Assembly (NCBI RefSeq): GCF_947496485.1
Contig: NZ_CANMCZ010000005.1
Span: 186,001-250,000 of the forward strand
Length of the DNA stretch: 64,000 nucleotides
From: an uncultured Winogradskyella sp.
Lineage (GTDB): Bacteria; Bacteroidota; Bacteroidia; Flavobacteriales; Flavobacteriaceae
Reading direction: 5' to 3'
Shown here: one piece after another, positions 7,425 to 16,593 of the stretch
Numbering within the stretch: the first letter of the stretch is position 1
Layout: each line of letters begins with the position of its first letter
The notes under the pieces: generated by a model
The model's input: the letters and a program-made list of their open reading frames with translations, nothing else
Database searches by the model: none
Told to the model about the DNA's origin: nothing
Position numbers and translations under genes: made by a program

Positions 7425-8489
7425 ATGAAAAATATAGACATCAAAAGAGTAGAAAATTCAAAAGTTGAAAATATCGATTTCAACAATATACCATTAGGAA
7501 CCACTTTTACGGATCATATGTTTATATGTGATTATGAAAATGGTGAATGGATTAATCCAAGAATTGTTCCTATGGGAATGATACCAACACATCCAGCGGC
7601 AATGGCATTGCATTACGGACAAGCTATTTTCGAAGGAATGAAAGCTACTGTTGATACTGATGGTAACCCAATGCTTTTTCGCGCAGATAAAAATGCAGCA
7701 AGATTAAATAAAAGTGCAGATAGAATGGGAATGCCTCATTTTCCTGAAAGTATGTTTATTGAAGGATTAAAACAACTCGTCGATTTAGAACGCAATTGGA
7801 TTCCGCCAACAGACGGAAGTGCACTCTATTTAAGACCGTTTATGTATGCTGATGAGCCATTTATTGGTATGCGTGCAGCAACATATTTTAAGTTTATTAT
7901 TATGGCATCACCAGCGGGTCCATTTTTTAGTAAGCGAATTAAATTATGGGCAGAAAGAGAATATATACGTGCTGCAAATGGTGGTACAGGTGAAGCTAAA
8001 GCAGCTGGGAATTATGCAGCAGCTATTCGTCCAACAGAGTTGGCAAAAGAAAAAGGTTACGATCAAGTATTATGGTTAGATGCAATTGAGCATAAATATA
8101 TTCAGGAAGTTGGGACTATGAATATTTTCTTCAAAATAGGTGGAAAATTCATTACACCAAAACGCGACGGTTCCATTTTAGATGGTATTACTAGAATGAG
8201 TGTAATTGCTATTTTAAGAGATAAAGGTTATGAAGTGACAGAGCGTGCAATCACGATAGACGAAATTCAAGAAGCTTCAAAAAATAATACCCTAGAAGAA
8301 GCATTCGGTACAGGAACTGCGGTTGGGATAGCTTATATTCAGGAAATTGGATTAGATGGAGAAACAATTCATGTGTCTGATGCAAGCCCAGTTGGATTGG
8401 AAGTTAACCACTCTTTAAATGCAATTAAAACTGGAAAAGTTGAAGATAAATTTGGCTGGATGATTAAAGTTGAAAAAGAATTGGCTTAA
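7425..8489 (+). CDS. ilvE: Branched-chain amino acid aminotransferase
   Basis: A 354-residue fold-type IV PLP enzyme. The PLP lysine lies in EAKAAGNYAAAIRP, the cofactor segment EVGTMNIFF follows, and the phosphate-binding GTGTAVG is near residue 305. This length and the KAAGNY motif match the eukaryote-like BCAT branch found in Bacteroidota. It converts Leu, Ile and Val to 2-oxoacids, the substrates of the E1/E2 complex encoded on both sides, so the three genes form a degradation pathway in order. The stop codon shares its last base with the next start (TAATG), implying translational coupling. Confidence 0.94.
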   Translation: MKNIDIKRVENSKVENIDFNNIPLGTTFTDHMFICDYENGEWINPRIVPMGMIPTHPAAMALHYGQAIFEGMKATVDTDGNPMLFRADKNAARLNKSADRMGMPHFPESMFIEGLKQLVDLERNWIPPTDGSALYLRPFMYADEPFIGMRAATYFKFIIMASPAGPFFSKRIKLWAEREYIRAANGGTGEAKAAGNYAAAIRPTELAKEKGYDQVLWLDAIEHKYIQEVGTMNIFFKIGGKFITPKRDGSILDGITRMSVIAILRDKGYEVTERAITIDEIQEASKNNTLEEAFGTGTAVGIAYIQEIGLDGETIHVSDASPVGLEVNHSLNAIKTGKVEDKFGWMIKVEKELA

Positions 8490-10537
8490 TGAAAAAAGAA
8501 ATACTAGAGAAAGGATTTGCAAAGCTCTGCATGGCAAAAGCAATGACAGAATTGTACGAAGCTAATTTTAAACAGGTTTCTAAGTATGTGCACGCCACAT
8601 CGAGAGGGCATGAAGCAATTCAAATAGCTTTAGGGCTACAATTATTGCCACAAGATTATGCTTTTCCATACTATAGAGATGATGCTATGTTATTGTCTTT
8701 TGGATTGGAGCCTTATGATTTAATGTTGCAATTATTGGCCAAAAAAGATGATCCGTTTTCTGGAGGCAGAACTTATTACTCACATCCAAGTTTAAAAGAT
8801 GATGATAAGCCAAAAATTCCGCACCAATCGTCAGCCACAGGAATGCAAGCGATTCCTGCAACTGGTGTTGCTATGGGAATACAGTATAAAGAAATACAAG
8901 GTTTAAATGATACTTCAATTGAAAATCCTATTTCTGTATGTTCGCTGGGTGATGCTTCTGTGACGGAAGGAGAAATAGCAGAAGCTTTTCAGATGGCCGC
9001 TTTGAAGCAGATGCCAATTCTGTATTTAGTACAAGATAATGGTTGGGATATTTCTGCGAATGCAGCTGAAACGAGAGCACAGAATGCGTTTGAATATGCT
9101 CAAGGATTCCATGGATTAGAGGCAATTTCTATTGATGGGGCAAACTTTACAGAAAGCTATGAGGCTATAGAAAAAGTGATTGCAACAATTCGAAAAGAGC
9201 GTAGACCATTTTTGGTGCATGCTAAGGTACCTTTACTGAATCATCATACATCTGGTGTTCGTATGGAATGGTATCGTGATGATTTAGATGAAGCGCGTTC
9301 CCGTGATCCTTATCCAGTTTTAAGACAGCAACTCCTAGATAATGGCTTTTGTGAAAAGGAAGTTAATGACATAGAAGAATCTGCTAAAGACAAAGTAGCT
9401 TCAGATTTTGAAAAAGCATTAAAAGCTGAAGACCCAAAACCTGAGGATCTATTTACACATGATTTTGTACCAACACCAATAACTGAAGAAAAAGGAACTC
9501 GTGAACCAGAAGGTGCGGATAAAGTCGTGATGGTAGATTGTGCGCTATTTGCTGTTGAAGAGTTAATGCGAGAACATAAAGAATGTTTACTCTACGGACA
9601 AGATGTTGGTGGTAGGTTAGGTGGTGTTTTTAGAGAAGCAGCAACCTTAGCGCAAAAATTTGGAGACGATCGCGTGTTTAACACACCAATACAGGAAGCT
9701 TTTATTGTGGGTTCAACAGTTGGAATGTCTGCGGTTGGGTTAAAGCCTATTGTTGAGGTGCAGTTTGCAGATTATATCTGGCCAGGTTTAAATCAGCTAT
9801 TTACTGAGGTGAGTCGCAGCTGTTACTTATCTAATGGTAAATGGCCTGTAAGTATGATTTTACGCGTGCCTATCGGTGCCTATGGAAGTGGTGGGCCGTA
9901 TCATTCGTCTTCTGTTGAAAGTGTTATCACAAATATTAGAGGAATTAAAATAGCCTATCCAAGCAATGGAGCTGACCTTAAGGGCTTAATGAAGGCCGCT
10001 TATCACGATCCTAATCCAGTAGTTATTTTAGAACATAAAGGATTGTATTGGTCTAAAGTACCAGGTACACAAGGAGCTACTTCTGTTGAGCCAAGTGAAG
10101 ATTACGTTTTGCCTTTCGGTAAAGCTTGGGTTTTACAAGAAATCTGGAAACAAGAAAATGTTGAGACCTTAACCATTGTTACTTATGGGATGGGAGTGCA
10201 TTGGGCGTATAATGCTTCAGGAGAACTAGGTATGAGAGACCAAATTGAAATTATTGATTTGAGAACTTTATATCCTTTAGATGAAGATACCATTATGAAA
10301 TCTGTCAAAAAAACGGGCAAATGTTTAGTCGTTACAGAAGAACCTTCAAATAATAGTTTTGCTAGAGCCTTAGCTGGAAAAATTCAAGAAGAATGTTTCA
10401 AATATTTAGATGCACCAGTAATGACTATTGGAAGTGAAAACATGCCAGCAATTCCTTTAAATTCGACGTTGGAGCAAACAATGATTCCTTCGACAGAGAA
10501 AGTGAAATCAAAAATTGAAGATCTATTGAATTACTAG
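8489..10537 (+). CDS. Branched-chain 2-oxoacid dehydrogenase E1, alpha-beta fusion
   Basis: A 682-residue thiamine diphosphate enzyme with both E1 subunits in one chain. The alpha part (1-325) has the TPP-Mg motif GDASVTEGE running to QDNGWDIS. The beta part (345-682) is a transketolase-like pyrimidine domain (YGQDVGGRLGGVFREA) plus a C-terminal transketolase domain (LTIVTYGMGVHWA). It decarboxylates branched-chain 2-oxoacids and acylates the lipoyl group of E2. Such fusions are common in Bacteroidota. It overlaps the ilvE stop by one base. Substrate assignment rests on the ilvE neighbour. Confidence 0.92.
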   Translation: MKKEILEKGFAKLCMAKAMTELYEANFKQVSKYVHATSRGHEAIQIALGLQLLPQDYAFPYYRDDAMLLSFGLEPYDLMLQLLAKKDDPFSGGRTYYSHPSLKDDDKPKIPHQSSATGMQAIPATGVAMGIQYKEIQGLNDTSIENPISVCSLGDASVTEGEIAEAFQMAALKQMPILYLVQDNGWDISANAAETRAQNAFEYAQGFHGLEAISIDGANFTESYEAIEKVIATIRKERRPFLVHAKVPLLNHHTSGVRMEWYRDDLDEARSRDPYPVLRQQLLDNGFCEKEVNDIEESAKDKVASDFEKALKAEDPKPEDLFTHDFVPTPITEEKGTREPEGADKVVMVDCALFAVEELMREHKECLLYGQDVGGRLGGVFREAATLAQKFGDDRVFNTPIQEAFIVGSTVGMSAVGLKPIVEVQFADYIWPGLNQLFTEVSRSCYLSNGKWPVSMILRVPIGAYGSGGPYHSSSVESVITNIRGIKIAYPSNGADLKGLMKAAYHDPNPVVILEHKGLYWSKVPGTQGATSVEPSEDYVLPFGKAWVLQEIWKQENVETLTIVTYGMGVHWAYNASGELGMRDQIEIIDLRTLYPLDEDTIMKSVKKTGKCLVVTEEPSNNSFARALAGKIQEECFKYLDAPVMTIGSENMPAIPLNSTLEQTMIPSTEKVKSKIEDLLNY

Positions 10538-10538
10538 G

Positions 10539-10583
10539 TGATTATTTGATGTAAGATTTTTATTATCTTACATCAAATAATCA
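10539..10583 (+). repeat. 19-bp perfect hairpin between E1 and bestrophin genes
   Basis: Arms 10539-10557 and 10565-10583 are exact reverse complements with a 7-base T-rich loop. The arm begins one base after the E1 stop and the hairpin ends 7 bases before the bestrophin ATG. There is no trailing T-run. It could stop transcription, protect the operon 3' end, or hide the bestrophin ribosome site. Confidence 0.8.
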
Positions 10584-10590
10584 TAACTAA

Positions 10591-11652
10591 ATGCTTACCA
10601 AAAAACGTTACTCAATCAAAGACATGGTGCTTTGGACGCGTGGAGAGACATTGATTTATCTTCTTTATGCTGGGATTATTACTATTCTTTATAAAGTTTT
10701 CGGATTTACATTTCTAAATGTACCATGGACACCAGTTGCCTTGATTGGTACAGCAGTGGCCTTTTTGGTGGGTTTCCAGAATAATTCTGCTTATGGACGT
10801 ATTTGGGAGGCTCGAATGATTTGGGGAGCTATAGTAAATACATCTCGTACTTGGGGAATGAAAGTCCAAGATATGGTTACAAACGAATACTGTGGTCATC
10901 CAGTCTCTGAAGATGAATTAAAACAACACAAAAAGAGACTAGTCTATCGTCATATTGCTTGGATGACTGCGTTGCGGTATGCCATGCGACAACGAAAATC
11001 TTGGGAGACTCAGCACAAATCAAAAACTAATCAAGAATGGAGAGATATGATTCATATACCAGAAGAAGTCTCTACTCTAGATGACAATCTTATGATGTAT
11101 TTATCAGAAGAAGAAAGAGCATATGTTTTATCTAAAGGAAATAAGCAGACTGCACTTTTATATTTACAATCTAAGCATATAAGAGAATTGAAGGAGAAAG
11201 GTCTAATTTGGGAATTTGCTTTCTTAGAACTAGAAAATGTATTAGAATCTCTTTTTACCCATCAAGGTAAATCAGAACGAATAAAAAACTTCCCTTACCC
11301 TAGACAATATGCAAGTTTGGGCTTATACCTTACTAGAGTTTTTACCATTTTAATACCCTTTGGTTTAATTCCAGAGTTTGCAGAAATTGGTGAAACCATG
11401 GTAGATGATTTTTTTCTTGTAGGTAAATATTTTATTTGGATTGCAATTCCGTTTTGTGCTGTGGTGTCATGGGCATTTCATACCATGGAGCGTTTGGCCA
11501 GAACTGGAGAAAACCCATTTGAAGGCGGGCCTAATGATGTTCCTATTTCTACTATTTCAAGAGGTATTGAAATTGATTTAAGACAAATGCTTAATGAAGA
11601 TTTGGATAGCATTCCTAGTCAATTTCCTGAAGAGCAACATGTTCAAATGTAA
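10591..11652 (+). CDS. Bestrophin family (UPF0187) ion channel protein
   Basis: A 353-residue membrane protein. The hydrophobic N-terminal segments (about 15-60) include LYAGIITILYKVFGF, followed by the conserved bestrophin stretch GFQNNSAYGRIWEARMIWG. Further membrane segments lie at about 255-305, and PFEGGPNDVPI near 315 matches the conserved acidic/Pro-rich region after the last helix. Bacterial bestrophins form pentameric channels that are anion- or cation-selective. It is separated from the catabolic operon by a strong hairpin and closed by a bidirectional terminator. Confidence 0.9.
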   Translation: MLTKKRYSIKDMVLWTRGETLIYLLYAGIITILYKVFGFTFLNVPWTPVALIGTAVAFLVGFQNNSAYGRIWEARMIWGAIVNTSRTWGMKVQDMVTNEYCGHPVSEDELKQHKKRLVYRHIAWMTALRYAMRQRKSWETQHKSKTNQEWRDMIHIPEEVSTLDDNLMMYLSEEERAYVLSKGNKQTALLYLQSKHIRELKEKGLIWEFAFLELENVLESLFTHQGKSERIKNFPYPRQYASLGLYLTRVFTILIPFGLIPEFAEIGETMVDDFFLVGKYFIWIAIPFCAVVSWAFHTMERLARTGENPFEGGPNDVPISTISRGIEIDLRQMLNEDLDSIPSQFPEEQHVQM

Positions 11653-11657
11653 GTACT

Positions 11658-11690
11658 AAAAAAGCCTATCTAAAAGATAGGCCTTATTCT
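11658..11690. terminator. Bidirectional intrinsic terminator between bestrophin and cold-shock genes
   Basis: Stem GCCTATCT / AGATAGGC (11664-11671, 11675-11682) with loop AAA. Six A's precede it and a T-rich tract follows, so it can end both the plus-strand bestrophin and the minus-strand cold-shock transcript. Confidence 0.85.
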
Positions 11691-11713
11691 TAAAAAGATT
11701 GTAAGGTATATAA

Positions 11714-11905
11714 TTATATAACTTTTACATTTACTGCGTTTAATCCTTTTTTTCCTTCTGTTAAATCAAATTCTACATTGTCACCTTCTCTAACCTCATC
11801 GATTAAACCAGAAATGTGTACAAAATGCTCTTTGTCGTTTCCTTCTTCTGTTATGAATCCAAAACCTTTAGAGTCATTAAAAAATTTTACTGTACCAGTA
11901 CTCAT
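11714..11905 (-). CDS. Cold-shock domain protein (CspA family)
   Basis: A 63-residue OB-fold protein beginning MSTGTVKFFNDSKGFGFI, which holds RNP1; FVHIS is RNP2. An upstream ATG would add 35 residues not seen in the family, so ATG 11905 is taken; a promoter-like element lies between the two. Cold-shock proteins bind single-stranded RNA or DNA and act as RNA chaperones. Monocistronic, ended by the terminator at 11658-11690. Confidence 0.95.
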   Translation of the reverse strand: MSTGTVKFFNDSKGFGFITEEGNDKEHFVHISGLIDEVREGDNVEFDLTEGKKGLNAVNVKVI

Positions 11906-11929
11906 ATTAAAATATATTAAATTAAGGTG

Positions 11930-11958
11930 CGAAAGTAGTCTAATTAATTGATTTTCAA
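11930..11958 (-). promoter_or_regulatory. Promoter of cold-shock gene
   Basis: TTG (11956-11958), 18 bases, then TACTTTCG (11930-11937) on the minus strand, one mismatch from the Bacteroidota consensus TTG-N17-23-TAnnTTTG. Transcription would start near 11923, downstream of the rejected longer start, which supports ATG 11905. Confidence 0.55.
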
Positions 11959-12055
11959 TTATTTTCACCCCTTTATTTTTGTAAAAAGGATGAAAATTGT
12001 AGTTAATCACTTAACACTTAAGTTATAAGCGGTAAATAAAAAAAGTAAAGTTGAC

Positions 12056-13732
12056 TTATATTTTATATTCAGAAAGAGGTTTTGTGAATTTCTCTGGATC
12101 TGCGGCTAAATGATATCTTGGATCATCAATATCTTCAATAATGACTTCTTCAAACTTAGGACTTGCTTTTCGAAGCAATACTTTACAATCTTCACTCAAA
12201 TGTTTAAGTTTAATGGATTTTCCCTCAGCCTCATATTTTTCGACTAAATTAAAAATAGCTTCTAAAGCAGAATGATCACTAACGCGAGATTCTACAAAAT
12301 CTATTTCAACTTTATCAGGATCATTTTTAGCATCAAATTTAGAATTGAAATTCTGAATTGATCCAAAAAATAATGGCCCCCAAATTTCATAAGTTTTAGT
12401 ACCATCTTGTTGAATGCGTTTTCGAGCTCTAATCATAGTTGCATTCTTCCACGCAAAAACCAGAGCAGAAATTATAACACCAGCAATAACAGCGATTGCT
12501 AGATCTTTCCACACTGTAATTGCAGAAACAGCAATTAAAACTATGGCATCAGAAACAGGAATTTTTCTTATGATTCTGAAACTACTCCATGCAAATGTTC
12601 CTATTACTACCATAAACATTACACCAACTAAAGCAGCAATTGGAATTTGCTCAATTAAAGGTGCTCCAAATAGAACAAAGCAGAGTAGTGCAAGAGCAGC
12701 AACGGCACCAGATAATCGACCACGACCACCAGAGTCTACGTTGATTATAGATTGGCCAATCATGGCACAGCCTCCCATACCACCAAAAAATCCATTTAAC
12801 ATATTTGCACCACCTTGAGCAATACATTCTCTGTTGCCATTTCCTCTTGTTTCGGTCATTTCATCAATAAGATTCAATGTCATTAACGACTCAATTAGGC
12901 CAACTGCAGCTAATATAAATGCAGTAGATAATATTAAATCCCAGTGACCGGAAAGTGTACTAAATAATCCAAAGATTTGATCTTGGAATTCAGGTAAACT
13001 GCCCTGCAAGCCTTCTCCTCCTCCTTCTTTGATGAATGAACCTACTGTACTCATTTCTATTCCACCAAAAATTGTAATACAAGCCACAACTATAATTGCT
13101 ATTAAGGCAGCAGGAATCTTTTTTGTAAGCTTAGGTAATCCATACATTATTCCCATAGTTAACGCTATGAATCCCATCATTTTCCAGAATGCTGCATTTG
13201 TAAATAATGCTGAAAACCAATCTGATGGATTACTCCAAATAGAAATATCTTTTGGGACTGCATTTGGAAATAAACCTAATTGAGACAAGAATATAACAAT
13301 AGCTAAACCATTGACAAATCCCATCATAACTGGGTGTGGAATCAAGCGAACAAACTTGCCAAGTTTAAAAACACCTGCTAATATTTGAATACCACCAACA
13401 AATAATAAAGTTATAAATAGCCATTGTAGACCAAGGTTTTCAATTGGTGTTGCGAGTGTGATACCTACTTCGTTTCCTTTTTGAATAAGATGGACCATAA
13501 CAACTGCCATTGCTCCTGTTGCTCCAGAAATCATTCCGGGACGACCACCAAAAAGTGCTGTAACAATTCCCATCATAAAGGCTCCATAAAGTCCAACTAG
13601 AGGATCAATACCTGCAACAAAGGCAAATGCTACTGCCTCTGGAACTAATGCTAAAGCAACAGTTAATCCTGAAAGAATATCATTCTTTGGATTCTGAGTA
13701 AAGTTTTTTCTAGTAGTTTGACCTAAAATCAT
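12056..13732 (-). CDS. SulP family inorganic anion transporter with STAS domain
   Basis: A 558-residue SLC26/SulP protein. Residues 20-400 are hydrophobic with typical repeats: LVPEAVAFAFVAGIDPLVGLYGAF in the first helices and the conserved NGFFGGMGGCAMIGQS before the later helices. A cytoplasmic STAS domain covers about 430-540 (KVEIDFVESRVSDHSALEAI). Family members carry sulfate, bicarbonate or other anions; the substrate is not determined here. Monocistronic on the minus strand, with a TATCTTTG box 23 bases before the start. Confidence 0.93.
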   Translation of the reverse strand: MILGQTTRKNFTQNPKNDILSGLTVALALVPEAVAFAFVAGIDPLVGLYGAFMMGIVTALFGGRPGMISGATGAMAVVMVHLIQKGNEVGITLATPIENLGLQWLFITLLFVGGIQILAGVFKLGKFVRLIPHPVMMGFVNGLAIVIFLSQLGLFPNAVPKDISIWSNPSDWFSALFTNAAFWKMMGFIALTMGIMYGLPKLTKKIPAALIAIIVVACITIFGGIEMSTVGSFIKEGGGEGLQGSLPEFQDQIFGLFSTLSGHWDLILSTAFILAAVGLIESLMTLNLIDEMTETRGNGNRECIAQGGANMLNGFFGGMGGCAMIGQSIINVDSGGRGRLSGAVAALALLCFVLFGAPLIEQIPIAALVGVMFMVVIGTFAWSSFRIIRKIPVSDAIVLIAVSAITVWKDLAIAVIAGVIISALVFAWKNATMIRARKRIQQDGTKTYEIWGPLFFGSIQNFNSKFDAKNDPDKVEIDFVESRVSDHSALEAIFNLVEKYEAEGKSIKLKHLSEDCKVLLRKASPKFEEVIIEDIDDPRYHLAADPEKFTKPLSEYKI

Positions 13733-13754
13733 AATATATGTTCTTAAAAGGCGC

Positions 13755-13762
13755 CAAAGATA
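13755..13762 (-). promoter_or_regulatory. Candidate -7 box (TATCTTTG) of the SulP gene
   Basis: Exact TAnnTTTG match on the minus strand, 23 bases before the SulP ATG. No clear TTG is found at -33, so the call rests on the -7 box and its position. Confidence 0.45.
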
Positions 13763-13800
13763 TAGTTTTTAGATTTAAACACTAAGTAAATACTAGAAAC

Positions 13801-13825
13801 AAAAAAAGCATCGAAACAACGATGC
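13801..13825 (-). terminator. Intrinsic terminator of the DUF4136/hutU operon
   Basis: On the minus strand, stem GCATCG / CGATGC with a six-base loop is followed by seven T's. It lies 27 bases after the DUF4136 stop. Confidence 0.85.
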
Positions 13826-13851
13826 TTTTCTATTATATTATGGTAGAAATA

Positions 13852-14406
13852 TCATTTTACGGGCGGAAATTGTTCCATGGTTTTTGATACAAATTCTTTT
13901 ATACGCGCTTCTTTCTTTTCTACATTTCGAGTAACAAGATAGCCTGTACCGGATCCTTGCCAAATCAATTCTTTTTTGCTTGCGTCAATGAAATCGATGA
14001 AAAGAACACCTTCAGTTTTGGTGGAAACTTGATTTCCTCCCCAACCAGGTCCCCAACCCCAACCCCAACGATTGAAACCTCCCCAGCCCCAGGCACCTGC
14101 GCCCCAAGCATTGTTGTAAATATCAACACGTTGGTTCGATTTGGTGAATATACTAACAAGCATATCTGGATTTTCGGATTTAGTCATCCCTTTTGCCATC
14201 AATTCTGCTTCGATAGCTCTAAGAATTCTACGTTTGTCGATATCATTTATCTCAGCCTTATCAATACCTGGTTTAAAGAATGCAAATGTTTTGTAAGTGT
14301 CAAAATTTGCCTCTTTATCATAATCTGCTGCAACTCTAACAGAACTACAGGAAGATAGAAGGATGGCAAATACTAAAATCGGAGTGAGTTTAATTAGTTT
14401 CTTCAT
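13852..14406 (-). CDS. DUF4136 lipoprotein
   Basis: A 184-residue lipoprotein with signal peptide and lipobox LLSSC (Cys20), so membrane-attached. The mature part matches DUF4136: YDKEANFDTYKTFAFF near the start, RILRAIEAELMAKGM, and a C-terminal LIWQGSGTG. A striking Trp/Gly run (AWGWGGFNRWGWGWGPGWGG, about residues 105-125) interrupts the domain, as in other DUF4136 members. Function unknown. It follows hutU by 19 bases on the same strand and shares its terminator. Confidence 0.88.
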   Translation of the reverse strand: MKKLIKLTPILVFAILLSSCSSVRVAADYDKEANFDTYKTFAFFKPGIDKAEINDIDKRRILRAIEAELMAKGMTKSENPDMLVSIFTKSNQRVDIYNNAWGAGAWGWGGFNRWGWGWGPGWGGNQVSTKTEGVLFIDFIDASKKELIWQGSGTGYLVTRNVEKKEARIKEFVSKTMEQFPPVK

Positions 14407-14425
14407 ATCGCTTTTTTTTAATTAT

Positions 14426-16426
14426 TTACAATAAATTTTCATCAACAGTATTCGGTAAAGTTATTTTTAAGTTAGGTTCAACTTCCATGGCTCGTTTTAT
14501 GGCGAAAATTGCTCCTTCGTTTCTGGCCCAACTACGTCTTGAAATTCCGTTGTTGACATCCCAAAATAACATTTGTTTTAATCGTTTTGATGCTTCTTTA
14601 GTACCATCAAGAACCATACCAAAACCACCATTTATAACTTCTCCCCATCCAACACCACCACCATTATGAATACTTACCCAAGTGGCTCCCCTAAAACTAT
14701 CTCCGATAACATTATGTATGGCCATATCAGCGGTAAAGCGAGAACCATCATAGATATTACTAGTTTCTCTGTATGGTGAGTCTGTTCCGGATACATCATG
14801 ATGATCTCTACCAAGTATAACATATCCAATATCACCTTTTTCAATAGCTTTATTAAAAGCCTCGGCAATTTTCATTCTTCCTTCTGCATCTGCGTATAAT
14901 ATTCTTGCTTGTGAGCCAACAACTAATTTGTTTTCTTGTGCGCCTTTTATCCATTGGATATTATCAGACATTTGTTGTTGAATCTCTTTAGGAGAATTCT
15001 TCATTATTTCTTCAAGAACATCACAAGCAATTTTATCTGTTTTTGCTAAATCTTCAGGTTTTCCTGAGGCACATACCCAACGAAATGGTCCAAATCCGTA
15101 ATCAAAACACATTGGTCCCATGATATCTTGCACATAACTTGGATATTTAAACTCGCGACCTATTGTTGGATTTTCAGACATTACATCTGCACCAGCTCTA
15201 GAAGCTTCTAATAAAAAGGCATTTCCATAATCAAAAAAGTATGTGCCTTTAGCAGTATGTTTGTTTATAGCTTTAGCATGACGGCGTAAAGTTTCTTGAA
15301 CTTTTTCTTTAAATAATTCAGGATTATTGGCCATCATTTCATTGGCATCTTCAAAAGATATATCTACAGGATAGTATCCACCAGCCCATGGATTGTGAAG
15401 CGAGGTTTGGTCGCTTCCTAAATCAATGTGGATATTGGCTTTGTCAAATTTTTCCCATACATCAACTATATTACCTAAATAGGCTATTGAAATGGTTTCT
15501 TTTTTAGTTTTTGCATTTTTAACTCTAGAAACTAATTCATCTAAATCAGTTATGTTTTCGTCTATCCAACCTTGGTCTAAACGAACTTGTGTAATCTTAG
15601 GATTAACTTCAGCACAAACTGTAATACAACCTGCAATATTTCCAGCTTTGGGTTGAGCGCCAGACATTCCGCCTAATCCAGAAGTTACAAAAAGATTACC
15701 TTTAGGTGATTTGCCTATTTTTCTAAACCCATTTAAAACGGTTATTGTGGTGCCGTGTACAATACCCTGAGGACCAATATACATATAACTTCCAGCAGTC
15801 ATTTGTCCATATTGTGTTACTCCAAGTGCATTAAACTTTTCCCAATCATCGGGTTTGGAGTAATTAGGAATCATCATACCGTTTGTAACCACAACCCTAG
15901 GTGCTTCTTTATGAGAAGGGAATAAACCCATTGGATGACCAGAATACATCACAAGAGTTTGTTTATTATTCATTTCAGCCAAATACTTCATTGTGAGCCT
16001 GTATTGCGCCCAATTTGAAAATACTGCTCCATTTCCGCCATAAGTAATTAACTCATGCGGATGTTGTGCCACTGCATAATCTAAATTATTCTGAATCATT
16101 AGCATAATACCTGCTGCTTGTTTTGACTTTGCAGGATATTCTTCGATTGGCCTTGCATACATTTTGTAATCTGGTCGAAATCTGTACATGTAGATTCTAC
16201 CGTAGGTTTTTAATTCGTTTTTAAATTCAGGTAGTAGCTCTTTATGATGCTTTTTATCGAAGTAACGTAATGCGTTTTTAAGTGCTAATTTCTCTTCTTC
16301 AATAGAGAGAATAGCTTTTCGTTTTGGTGCATGATTTATAGAAGAATCATAAGATTTTGTTTGAGGTAACACATTTGGAATGCCCTCTAGTATTTGATCT
16401 TTGAAAGATAATTTTGTCATCTGCAT
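14426..16426 (-). CDS. hutU: Urocanate hydratase (long form)
   Basis: About 666 residues, versus about 555 for Pseudomonas-type urocanase; the length matches the long Bacteroidota/eukaryotic form. It shows the N-terminal NHAPKRKAIL, the NAD-binding region TSGLGGMSGAQPKAG, GFGPFRWVCASG where short forms have the FQGLPARICW signature, and a C-terminal IHNGGGVGWGEVINGGFG. The enzyme hydrates urocanate to imidazolone propionate in histidine breakdown, using NAD+ as electrophile. ATG 16426 overlaps the preceding gene's stop (TGATG); ATG 16420 is equally possible. Other hut genes are not adjacent. Confidence 0.94.
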   Translation of the reverse strand: MQMTKLSFKDQILEGIPNVLPQTKSYDSSINHAPKRKAILSIEEEKLALKNALRYFDKKHHKELLPEFKNELKTYGRIYMYRFRPDYKMYARPIEEYPAKSKQAAGIMLMIQNNLDYAVAQHPHELITYGGNGAVFSNWAQYRLTMKYLAEMNNKQTLVMYSGHPMGLFPSHKEAPRVVVTNGMMIPNYSKPDDWEKFNALGVTQYGQMTAGSYMYIGPQGIVHGTTITVLNGFRKIGKSPKGNLFVTSGLGGMSGAQPKAGNIAGCITVCAEVNPKITQVRLDQGWIDENITDLDELVSRVKNAKTKKETISIAYLGNIVDVWEKFDKANIHIDLGSDQTSLHNPWAGGYYPVDISFEDANEMMANNPELFKEKVQETLRRHAKAINKHTAKGTYFFDYGNAFLLEASRAGADVMSENPTIGREFKYPSYVQDIMGPMCFDYGFGPFRWVCASGKPEDLAKTDKIACDVLEEIMKNSPKEIQQQMSDNIQWIKGAQENKLVVGSQARILYADAEGRMKIAEAFNKAIEKGDIGYVILGRDHHDVSGTDSPYRETSNIYDGSRFTADMAIHNVIGDSFRGATWVSIHNGGGVGWGEVINGGFGMVLDGTKEASKRLKQMLFWDVNNGISRRSWARNEGAIFAIKRAMEVEPNLKITLPNTVDENLL

Positions 16427-16587
16427 CACTTCTTTTTTAATGTATTTTTATCAAATCCATAAGGACAATGTCTACAACCACTTTCACAACAATATCCTCG
16501 TTTTAAGTGATATTGCTCTGTGAAACAACGATAGCCTTCGGGTGTTAGATAGTAGTCTCCGTCTTCAATTGGGACATATTTCTTCAT
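16426..16587 (-). CDS. DUF5522 small Cys-rich protein
   Basis: A 53-residue protein with the DUF5522 signature GYCCESGCRHCPYGF near the C-terminus: four Cys and one His that could bind a metal. N-terminal part: EDGDYYLTPEGYRCFTEQYHL. ATG 16587 is chosen over an upstream start because the family begins just before the DYYLTPEG motif. The stop overlaps the hutU start by one base, and the two would be translated together. A TATCTTTG box at 16594-16601 would give a nearly leaderless transcript. Function unknown. Confidence 0.88.
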   Translation of the reverse strand: MKKYVPIEDGDYYLTPEGYRCFTEQYHLKRGYCCESGCRHCPYGFDKNTLKKK

Positions 16588-16593
16588 ACTTAA

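Noticed and set aside
11906..12010. 35-residue N-terminal extension of the cold-shock protein
   Set aside because: The family starts at MSTGTVKFF, and a promoter-like element lies inside the extension.
12414..12818. Plus-strand open frame opposite the SulP gene
   Set aside because: Antisense to a clearly conserved transporter; its composition is a mirror of hydrophobic codons and no motif is present.
13957..14358. Plus-strand open frame opposite the DUF4136 gene
   Set aside because: Lies wholly within a recognised lipoprotein gene on the other strand.
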